This document shows, in pieces, positions 1-5,511 of a stretch of DNA of 5,511 nt (positions are counted from its first letter, which is position 1; every line of letters starts with the position of its first letter). Made by a program: the position numbers and the translations under genes. The notes under the pieces were generated by a model. The model saw only the letters and a list, made by a program, of their open reading frames with translations, was not told the DNA's origin and did not search any database. Location of the stretch: assembly GCA_023254815.1 (NCBI GenBank), contig JALRKI010000043.1, forward strand, positions 1 to 5,511. The letters are read 5' to 3'. Origin of the DNA: Flavobacteriaceae bacterium. GTDB taxonomy: Bacteria > Bacteroidota > Bacteroidia > Flavobacteriales > Flavobacteriaceae.

Positions 1-750
1 TGGAACGGCAGAAAGTGTAGTTTTTCCGGTACCTGACAAACCAAAGAAAATAGCAGTTTGGCCATCACTACCAACATTGGCACTACAGTGCATTGGTAGT
101 GTATTGTGGTATACTGGTAACAAAAAATTCAAAGCAGAAAATACACTCTTTTTAATTTCACCTGTATAGCCAGTACCACCAATGAGAATCATTTTTCTGG
201 TAAAATTCAAAATGGCAAAATTGGATTGCCGGGTGCCTTCGATTTCGGGATCTGCTAAAAACCCCGGAGCATTCAGCACTGTCCATTCAGAATTAAAAGT
301 GGAAAGCTCCTCGGCCGTTGGGCGGATAAACATATTGTAAACAAATATTGAGCTCCAAGGTAATTCAGCAACAACACGTATCGATTTTTGGTATTCCTTC
401 TCAGCACATGCAAAACAATCTCTTACATACAGGGTTTTTCCAGACAAATAGCGGGTCATTTTTATTCTAAGGCTTTCGAATTTGTCCGGATCAAAGGGAA
501 GATTGACCTTGCCCCACCATACTTGATCCTTGGTGATGTCGTCTAAGACTATAAAGCGATCCTTTGGAGATCTCCCTGTAAACTCGCCAGTATTGATTGC
601 CAAAGCCCCTGAGATTGATGTTTGTCCTTGATGATCAGAAACCGTCATTTCATGCAATTCCGATGGATCCACTTGGTATTTTATTTGAGCGTTTTCAATA
701 CCAATTGACTCTAGCGAAATCGTTTTCGAACTTATATGGGCGTTTTCCAT
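1..750 (-). CDS. pckA: ATP-dependent phosphoenolpyruvate carboxykinase, N-terminal part (runs off left edge)
   Basis: Translating the minus strand from ATG at 750-748 gives 250 uninterrupted residues to the window edge, about half of the usual ~530. The enzyme converts oxaloacetate and ATP to phosphoenolpyruvate, CO2 and ADP in the cytosol, the first committed step of gluconeogenesis. Visible signatures are TGEFTGRSPKDRF (residues 54-66; R60 is the expected oxaloacetate-binding Arg), GGTGYTGEIKKSVF (191-204; Y195 and the metal-ligand Lys K201), MHCSANVG (220-227; H221 is the expected metal/phosphate-contacting His) and the P-loop GLSGTGKT (237-244, bases 19-42), which marks the ATP form rather than the GTP form. 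The C-terminal half, with the metal-binding Asp and adenine-binding residues, lies outside. No Shine-Dalgarno is seen; an in-frame GTG two codons upstream (754-756) is possible but ATG is preferred because an in-frame stop lies not far upstream. It is transcribed divergently from the saccharopine dehydrogenase gene. Confidence 0.97.
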   Translation of the reverse strand, partial: MENAHISSKTISLESIGIENAQIKYQVDPSELHEMTVSDHQGQTSISGALAINTGEFTGRSPKDRFIVLDDITKDQVWWGKVNLPFDPDKFESLRIKMTRYLSGKTLYVRDCFACAEKEYQKSIRVVAELPWSSIFVYNMFIRPTAEELSTFNSEWTVLNAPGFLADPEIEGTRQSNFAILNFTRKMILIGGTGYTGEIKKSVFSALNFLLPVYHNTLPMHCSANVGSDGQTAIFFGLSGTGKTTLSAVP

Positions 751-891
751 GGTCACTGATTTAGGCCGTAAAATTAGGAAAATTCAAATAAGCTAAAGTA
801 CAATATAGACCCAAGTTTTTTTCGTTTATTTACATTTTCAAATTACTATTGCCATCCGTTTTAAAGAAAAATTAAATCAAATTTTGTTTAA
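751..891. promoter_or_regulatory. Divergent intergenic region between pckA and the saccharopine dehydrogenase gene
   Basis: These 141 AT-rich bases separate two divergent start codons, so promoters for both genes should lie here. I see only imperfect matches to the Bacteroidota -7 consensus TAnnTTTG. On the plus strand these are TACATTTT (831-838) and TACTATTG (844-851); on the minus strand, facing pckA, TACTTTAG (793-800) and TAATTTTA (769-776). None has a TTG at the expected -33 distance, so I do not assign a specific promoter. No convincing operator palindrome, riboswitch or terminator hairpin was seen. Confidence 0.5.
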
Positions 892-2256
892 ATGCGACAT
901 ATTTTAATTTTTGGTGCCGGAAAGTCGGCATCACATTTAATTAGATTTTTATTGAAGTCGGCTCAATCCCAGGAATTGCATCTTACAATAGCCGATTTGC
1001 AAGTGTCTCATCTCGATCGATTTAACGAGTATTCGGATCATTTTACGGCTATTCCCTTAGACGTCGCCGATTTCGAAAAAAGGCAATTTTTTGTCAAACA
1101 ATCCGATTTGGTCATTTCTATGCTGCCTGCCGCTCTTCACATCGAAGTTGCAAAAGAATGTTTGTTGTATAAAAAACACTTGGTTACCGCATCATATGTG
1201 AGCCCTGAACTCAAAGCAATGAATCAAGAAGTGACTGACTCTGGCTTGATCTTTTTGAATGAAATTGGGTGCGATCCTGGCATTGACCATATGAGTGCAA
1301 TGGAAACCATTGACAAAATAAAAGCTAGGGGAGGAAAAATGCTATTGTTCGAATCCTTCACCGGAGGTTTGATCGCTCCTGAATCGGACAACAATTTGTG
1401 GAATTATAAATTTACTTGGAATCCAAGAAATGTAGTTTTGGCAGGACAAGGAGGTGCTGCCAAGTTCATTCAGGAAGGCAGCTACAAGTACATCCCATAT
1501 CAACACTTGTTTCGAAGAACAGAATTTCTTGACATTGATGGTTATGGTAAATTTGAAGCATATGCCAATAGAGACTCCTTGAGCTATAGAGAGGTTTATG
1601 GCTTGAGCGATGTAAAAACCATGTATCGGGGAACCATAAGAAAAATAGGGTTCAGTAGAGCTTGGCACGTGTTTGTTCAACTTGGAATGACCGATGATTC
1701 CTACAAAATTGAACACAGCGAGGACCTCACTTACAGAGAATTTGTCAATTTGTTTTTACCTTATCACCCAACTGACTCCGTCGAACTGAAATTCAGACAT
1801 GCCTTAAAAATAGATCAAGATGACATCATTTGGGATAAATTTCTGTCTCTAGACTTGTTCAGTCGAACAAAAAAAATAAATCTCAAAAATGCCTCACCGG
1901 CCCAGGCACTTCAAAAAATATTAATGGACAATTGGACTCTTTCTTCCGAGGACAAAGACATGATTGTCATGTGTCACAAATTTGGTTATGAATTGAATGG
2001 CCAACAAAAACAAATTGAATCAACTATGGTTGTAATTGGGGAAGATGACGTATTTACAGCCATGTCTAAAACCGTTGGATTGCCAGTAGCCATAGCAGCG
2101 TTGGCCATTTTGAATGGCGAAATTCAAACTCCCGGAGTGATCATACCCGTGAAATCGGAAATATACGTTCCTGTGATGAAAGCCCTTGAGGAACAAATGA
2201 TTTCGTTTAACGAAAAAGAAGTTCCATATACATCCTACAATACTTTACACCTGTAA
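892..2256 (+). CDS. Saccharopine dehydrogenase (glutamate-forming, Lys9-like) family protein
   Basis: The 454-residue product is a full-length member of the saccharopine dehydrogenase family. The expected reaction is saccharopine + NAD(P)+ to glutamate + allysine (2-aminoadipate 6-semialdehyde), the second step of lysine breakdown by the saccharopine route, in the cytosol. The N-terminal Rossmann fold starts with ILIFGAGKSA (residues 4-13) and the second strand ends in an acidic residue (TIAD, D35), which suggests NAD+ rather than NADP+. The family block LNEIGCDPGIDHM spans 122-134. GGLIAPESDNNLWNYKF (158-174) matches the substrate-domain block GGLPAPE.SDNPLGYKFSW of Lys9-type enzymes. A conserved C-terminal stretch (GLPVAIAALAILNGEI, then PGVIIPV) closes the protein. 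The related carboxynorspermidine dehydrogenases are the main alternative, but the GGL.APE block favours the Lys9 type. ATG at 892 directly precedes the Rossmann strand, as usual. A Lrp-family regulator follows 59 bases downstream on the same strand. Confidence 0.88.
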   Translation: MRHILIFGAGKSASHLIRFLLKSAQSQELHLTIADLQVSHLDRFNEYSDHFTAIPLDVADFEKRQFFVKQSDLVISMLPAALHIEVAKECLLYKKHLVTASYVSPELKAMNQEVTDSGLIFLNEIGCDPGIDHMSAMETIDKIKARGGKMLLFESFTGGLIAPESDNNLWNYKFTWNPRNVVLAGQGGAAKFIQEGSYKYIPYQHLFRRTEFLDIDGYGKFEAYANRDSLSYREVYGLSDVKTMYRGTIRKIGFSRAWHVFVQLGMTDDSYKIEHSEDLTYREFVNLFLPYHPTDSVELKFRHALKIDQDDIIWDKFLSLDLFSRTKKINLKNASPAQALQKILMDNWTLSSEDKDMIVMCHKFGYELNGQQKQIESTMVVIGEDDVFTAMSKTVGLPVAIAALAILNGEIQTPGVIIPVKSEIYVPVMKALEEQMISFNEKEVPYTSYNTLHL

Positions 2257-2280
2257 ACGTTTAAAATTAAAAATAATTCG

Positions 2281-2288
2281 TATCTTTA
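2281..2288 (+). promoter_or_regulatory. Candidate -7 box for the Lrp-family gene
   Basis: TATCTTTA matches the Bacteroidota -7 consensus TAnnTTTG at 5 of 6 fixed positions and ends 27 bases before the ATG at 2316. A GTTT at 2259-2262, 18 bases upstream, sits where a -33 element would be expected, though it lacks the usual TTG. If real, the regulator can be transcribed on its own as well as by read-through from the saccharopine dehydrogenase gene. Confidence 0.4.
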
Positions 2289-2315
2289 TCTATCAAAACC
2301 CAAATCTATTAACCT

Positions 2316-2786
2316 ATGAAAATTATCAACGAAAACTTCGTATTAGATCGTATCGACCGCACCATTTTGCGTGCTCTCATGAAAGATGCACGTACTCCAG
2401 TACTGGAAATTGGACGTCAAGTTGGTGTATCAGGTGCTGCGATTCATCAGCGACTTAAAAAACTAGAACAACATCAGTTGCTTACTGGTTCTCGCTATTT
2501 GGTGAATACAGACATGTTAGGCTATAGAACCACAGCATTTGTGGGGCTAGTGCTTGAAAAAGCTGCCAACAATTGTGACATCATCAAAGAAATTTCCAAA
2601 ATACCTGAAGTTTTAGAATGTCATTATACAACAGGAAACTGGGGCATTTTGGTTAAGGTGATGTGTCACGACAACGACGAACTGATGAAAGTGCTCTATG
2701 AGAGAATTCAGACCATCAGTGGTGTTTCTCGGACAGAAACTTTTATTTCACTTGACCAGCAAATCGAGCGACAGGTAGCCGTTTAA
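2316..2786 (+). CDS. Lrp/AsnC family transcriptional regulator
   Basis: This 156-residue cytosolic DNA-binding protein has the usual Lrp/AsnC length and layout. The N-terminal winged helix-turn-helix begins with the signature LDRIDRTILRALMKDAR (residues 10-26). Its recognition segment is about 28-51 (EIGRQVGVSGAAIHQRLKKL). The C-terminal RAM ligand-binding and oligomerisation domain runs from about 70 to 150, with HYTTGNWGILVKV (103-115) and GVSRTETFISL (136-146). The ending RTETFISLDQQIERQ is typical of a Lrp sub-type common in Bacteroidota, in which the TG-x-Y/W loop lacks the Asp of E. coli-like members. Such proteins sense amino acids or related metabolites. Its place just after a saccharopine dehydrogenase gene suggests, but does not prove, control of lysine use. 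Its stop codon overlaps that of the convergent peptidase gene, so there is no room for a terminator between them. Confidence 0.95.
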   Translation: MKIINENFVLDRIDRTILRALMKDARTPVLEIGRQVGVSGAAIHQRLKKLEQHQLLTGSRYLVNTDMLGYRTTAFVGLVLEKAANNCDIIKEISKIPEVLECHYTTGNWGILVKVMCHDNDELMKVLYERIQTISGVSRTETFISLDQQIERQVAV

Positions 2787-3478
2787 TCTCGACTTCCAAG
2801 GATGCGCAATCCCCAATAGAGTAACATTGCCAATGCGCCAATTGCTGCGACTAGGTAGGTTCTTGCAGCCCACTTAAGAGCATCTTTGGCGCCGGCATAC
2901 TCTTCTCTAGTTACCATATTTTTATTTTCGAGCCATGCCAAAGCGCGATTGCTGGCGTCGTATTCTACCGGCAACGTGATGAAGCTAAATGTGGTGGCTA
3001 CAGCCATGAGCAGCAATCCAATGACAGCCACATAAAAGCCCAGTCCAGCAGCAGAGGCAGCGCCAAGAATCAAACCACCAATGATTAGCCACTGTGACAA
3101 TTGTGAAGCCACATTGACCATCGGCACCAAATTGGATCTCAATTGAAGCCAACTGTATGCCTTAGCATGTTGCACAGCATGACCGCATTCATGAGCCGCA
3201 ACAGCAGCAGCAGCAGCATTTCTTTCACTGAACACCACCTCACTTAGGTTGACGGTCTTGTCTTTTGGATTGTAGTGATCGGTCAATTGACCTGCAGTAC
3301 AAATCACTTTTACATCGTAGATCCCGTGATCGGATAGCATTTTTTCGGCTATTTCTGCGCCTGACATGCCATTCCTTAACTGAATCTCTGAATATTTTTT
3401 GAATTTTGACTTTAGGGTGTTACTTACCAAATAGCTGACCAAGGCAATGCCACCAATAAGAAGGTAATAGTATAACAT
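2783..3478 (-). CDS. Membrane-bound zinc metallopeptidase, YugP type
   Basis: The 231-residue product has the length and architecture of the YugP-type family (Pfam Zn_peptidase_2). There is an N-terminal membrane segment (about residues 2-20), a soluble part with the gluzincin motif HECGH (96-100, bases 3179-3193), two adjacent hydrophobic segments (about 128-168), the block LPVEYDASNRA (169-179), and a final membrane segment (about 207-226). H96 and H100 should bind zinc, E97 is the catalytic Glu, and E172 is the likely third ligand by analogy with the E-x-D-A block of M48 peptidases. It is expected to sit in the inner membrane; its substrates are not known to me. A run of five alanines (88-92) lies just before the active-site helix. 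The gene follows leuS on the same strand after 48 bases and has a candidate promoter of its own in that gap. Its stop codon overlaps that of the convergent Lrp-family gene. Confidence 0.93.
   Translation of the reverse strand: MLYYYLLIGGIALVSYLVSNTLKSKFKKYSEIQLRNGMSGAEIAEKMLSDHGIYDVKVICTAGQLTDHYNPKDKTVNLSEVVFSERNAAAAAVAAHECGHAVQHAKAYSWLQLRSNLVPMVNVASQLSQWLIIGGLILGAASAAGLGFYVAVIGLLLMAVATTFSFITLPVEYDASNRALAWLENKNMVTREEYAGAKDALKWAARTYLVAAIGALAMLLYWGLRILGSRD
3202..3218. repeat. Short CAG/CTG triplet run inside the peptidase gene
   Basis: Seventeen bases of perfect CAG repeat (5.7 units). Read on the minus strand they are GCT codons for the alanine run ahead of the HECGH motif. Changes in copy number would stay in frame. 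Confidence 0.75.
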
Positions 3479-3503
3479 AACTGTAGAGATTAATATTCTA
3501 AGA

Positions 3504-3511
3504 CAAAATTA
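3504..3511 (-). promoter_or_regulatory. Candidate -7 promoter box for the zinc peptidase gene
   Basis: On the minus strand this reads TAATTTTG, a perfect match to the Bacteroidota -7 consensus TAnnTTTG. It lies 25 bases ahead of the peptidase ATG (3478), inside the gap after the leuS stop codon. No TTG was found at the expected -33 distance, which would fall within the end of leuS, so the assignment is moderate. If active, it allows peptidase expression independent of leuS. Confidence 0.5.
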
Positions 3512-3526
3512 AACGGATAAATGGAA

Positions 3527-5511
3527 TTATTGAACTATGTTGATAATTTTACCGGGTACAATGATAACCTTTTTTGGTTCTCTACCTGCCAGCTGAGCGA
3601 TCGTTTTGTCGTGCTCCAGAACAGCTTTTTCAATTGAAGTTACCTCTAAGTCCAGCGGTAATTCTAGGGTAAACCTCATTTTTCCATTGAAAGAAACAGG
3701 ATAGATCTTGGTCCGTTCTTGCAATAGACCCTTGTCAAATTTAGGAAAAGATTGAGTAGTGACAGAACTCTCGTGCCCTAATCGATGCCATAATTCTTCA
3801 GCTATATGAGGTGCATAGGGAGAAATCATTATCAAAAGAGGTTCAAGCACTTCCCTGCTATTACAAGACTGAGCAGACAGCTCATTGACAGCAATCATAA
3901 AAGTAGAGACTGAGGTGTTAAATGAAAATCCTTCTATATCTTCTTTGACTTTTTTAATCGTCTTATGAAGCGTTTTCAGACTTTCATCGGAAGCCTTGGC
4001 ATCAGTCACTTTGAGGTTGTTGTTATCATTAATATAAAGCCGCCACAATTTATTTAAGAAATTATAAACTCCACTAATTCCTGCGGTGTTCCATGGTTTA
4101 GCCTGTTCCAAAGGCCCTAAAAACATTTCGTACATCCTGAGGCTATCAGCACCATATTGATCGCATATTTCATCAGGGTTAACTACATTGTATTTGGACT
4201 TTGACATCTTTTCAACTTCCCGTTTGACTACAAAAGGCCCATGAGCATTTGCAACAAAAGTGGCGTTTGAAAAATCTTTACGCCAGTTTTTAAACTGCTC
4301 TATTTTTAGGTGATTACTTGAATCAACAAAGCTTACATCGACGTGTATGAGTTGAGTTTTTTCGTCTTTTACCAGATCCTCCGATAAGAAAGTCGAGGTG
4401 CCTTCGATACGATGGACAAAAGCACTTGTGCCAAGAATCATTCCTTGATTGATCAGTTTTTTAAATGGCTCTTCGACTGGAACGAGACCAAGATCATACA
4501 AAAATTTGGTCCAAAATCTCGAATAGAGCAAGTGTCCCGTGGCATGTTCACTTCCACCAATGTACAAATCCACCTGTTTCCAATAGGCCATGGCATCAGA
4601 ACCAGCAAATTCTTTGTCATTCTGTGCGTCCATATATCTGAAAAAATACCAAGCACTGCCAGCCCAACCCGGCATAGTGTTTAGCTCTAGAGGAAATACA
4701 GTAATATGGTCAATTTTCGAATTATCTACTACACAATTTTGAGCAATATCCCAAGCCCAATGTTCTGCTCTTCCGAGCGGAGGAGCCCCATCTTCAGTAG
4801 GTAAATATTGATCGACATCAGGTAATATTATGGGTAAATATTTTGAATCTATCGGCTCAGGACGACCATTGACATAATAAATTGGAAAAGGCTCACCCCA
4901 ATAGCGCTGACGTGAAAATACGGCATCGCGAAGTCTAAAATTGGTTTGGCCTTGACCTGCCTCACTGGATTCCAGGCGATCAATTACAACTTTCATCGCC
5001 TCTTCATAATTTAAGTTGTTTAAAAAATCTGAATTTATAATCTGAAATCCGGATTTTTCCTCAAAAGCGGCTTGATCAACGTCTATACCTTTAAAAATAT
5101 TTGGAATTGGCAATTTGAAAAAACGTGCAAAATCGTGATCTCTTTGATCGCCGCAAGGTACTGCCATCACCGCACCAGTGCCATATCCCGCCAACACATA
5201 ATCTCCTATCCAAATGGGGAGTGGTTTTTCAGTAAAAGGATGCAATACGTAGGATCCTGTGAATACTCCACTAATGCTTTTGACATCGGCCATGCGTTCG
5301 CGCTCGCTCCTTCGAGAGGTGGTTTGGATATAATCTTGAACCGCTTTACTGTTTTCCGAAGTTGTCAATTCCATGGCCAAAGGGTGTTCGGGCGCTAGAG
5401 TAACAAAGCTGACTCCAAAAATAGTATCAGGCCTGGTAGTAAATACAGAAATTTTATGGGCCGAGTCAATGACCTCAAAATGAACAAGTGCTCCTACAGA
5501 CTTGCCAATCC
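3527..5511 (-). CDS. leuS: Leucyl-tRNA synthetase, C-terminal 660 residues (runs off right edge)
   Basis: This cytosolic class I aminoacyl-tRNA synthetase charges tRNA-Leu with leucine. The frame is open from the window edge to the stop at 3527-3529, giving 660 visible residues; members of this clade have roughly 920-950, so about 270 N-terminal residues including the HIGH motif are outside. Within the fragment, the CP1 editing domain shows TTRPDT (residues 24-29, bases 5423-5440) and GTGAVMAVP...GDQRD, whose Asp (fragment residue 121) is the expected amino-group anchor for hydrolysing mischarged tRNA. The catalytic core resumes with FSRQRYWGEPFP (about 193), PGWAGSAWYFFRYMD and YIGGSEHATGHLLYSRFW, then NQGMILG and the KMSKS loop (434-438, bases 4196-4210). 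The anticodon-binding helical domain includes PHIAEELWHRLG, and the chain ends in the small C-terminal tRNA-contact domain. Any start near 5380 is an artefact, because homology continues upstream (VFTTRPDTIFGVSFVTLAPEH). The zinc peptidase gene follows after 48 bases. Confidence 0.98.
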   Translation of the reverse strand, partial: IGKSVGALVHFEVIDSAHKISVFTTRPDTIFGVSFVTLAPEHPLAMELTTSENSKAVQDYIQTTSRRSERERMADVKSISGVFTGSYVLHPFTEKPLPIWIGDYVLAGYGTGAVMAVPCGDQRDHDFARFFKLPIPNIFKGIDVDQAAFEEKSGFQIINSDFLNNLNYEEAMKVVIDRLESSEAGQGQTNFRLRDAVFSRQRYWGEPFPIYYVNGRPEPIDSKYLPIILPDVDQYLPTEDGAPPLGRAEHWAWDIAQNCVVDNSKIDHITVFPLELNTMPGWAGSAWYFFRYMDAQNDKEFAGSDAMAYWKQVDLYIGGSEHATGHLLYSRFWTKFLYDLGLVPVEEPFKKLINQGMILGTSAFVHRIEGTSTFLSEDLVKDEKTQLIHVDVSFVDSSNHLKIEQFKNWRKDFSNATFVANAHGPFVVKREVEKMSKSKYNVVNPDEICDQYGADSLRMYEMFLGPLEQAKPWNTAGISGVYNFLNKLWRLYINDNNNLKVTDAKASDESLKTLHKTIKKVKEDIEGFSFNTSVSTFMIAVNELSAQSCNSREVLEPLLIMISPYAPHIAEELWHRLGHESSVTTQSFPKFDKGLLQERTKIYPVSFNGKMRFTLELPLDLEVTSIEKAVLEHDKTIAQLAGREPKKVIIVPGKIINIVQ

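Noticed and set aside
874..891. CAAATTTTG near-palindrome just before the saccharopine dehydrogenase start, as an operator or -7 box
   Set aside because: It is short, AT-rich and lacks the leading TA of the -7 consensus; too weak to call.
1342..1716. Minus-strand open frame of 124 codons
   Set aside because: It lies wholly inside the saccharopine dehydrogenase gene, whose family match is clear; the antisense translation has no recognisable domain.
2255..2262. AAACGTTT palindrome after the saccharopine dehydrogenase stop codon, as a terminator or operator
   Set aside because: It is only 8 bases with no loop and no following T-run; such short palindromes are expected by chance in AT-rich DNA.
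4412..4684. Open frames on both strands inside leuS (4412-4684 plus, 4453-4656 minus)
   Set aside because: Both are out-of-frame shadows of the strongly conserved LeuRS catalytic core.
5378..5380. Possible TTG start giving a short 617-residue LeuRS
   Set aside because: Editing-domain homology (TTRPDT and flanks) continues upstream in frame to the window edge, so this is an internal Leu codon.
5072..5398. Plus-strand open frame of 108 codons
   Set aside because: It is antisense to the LeuRS editing domain, which is conserved residue by residue in the other strand.

Overview
The window is an ordinary chromosomal stretch from a member of the Bacteroidota, most likely close to the Flavobacteriia/Cytophagia. 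Several things point there: AT-rich intergenic DNA, no clear Shine-Dalgarno sequences ahead of the genes, a TAnnTTTG-type -7 promoter box, a Lrp/AsnC regulator of the sub-type common in this phylum, and a leucyl-tRNA synthetase whose editing-domain wording (GDQRD) matches flavobacterial enzymes. These taxonomic points rest on remembered family features, not on a search.

Layout from left to right. Positions 1-750 (minus) hold the N-terminal 250 residues of ATP-dependent phosphoenolpyruvate carboxykinase (pckA), which runs off the left edge inside its P-loop region. A 141-base divergent intergenic region (751-891) separates it from a saccharopine dehydrogenase-family enzyme (892-2256, plus). 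A Lrp/AsnC-family regulator (2316-2786, plus) follows 59 bases later. It converges on a membrane-bound zinc metallopeptidase of the YugP type (2783-3478, minus), and the two genes share a TTAA at their stop codons. Leucyl-tRNA synthetase (leuS, 3527-5511, minus) fills the rest and runs off the right edge, lacking its N-terminal catalytic part. Coding density is very high; no RNA gene, mobile element, CRISPR array or long non-coding stretch is visible.

Functionally, the left half suggests amino-acid use. Saccharopine dehydrogenase would release glutamate and allysine during lysine breakdown, the adjacent Lrp-type protein is a plausible amino-acid-responsive controller, and the divergent PEP carboxykinase is the entry step to gluconeogenesis when amino acids or acids feed the cell. 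The right half (leuS and the peptidase) is housekeeping. I found no evidence of a previously undescribed system; the findings below are modest.
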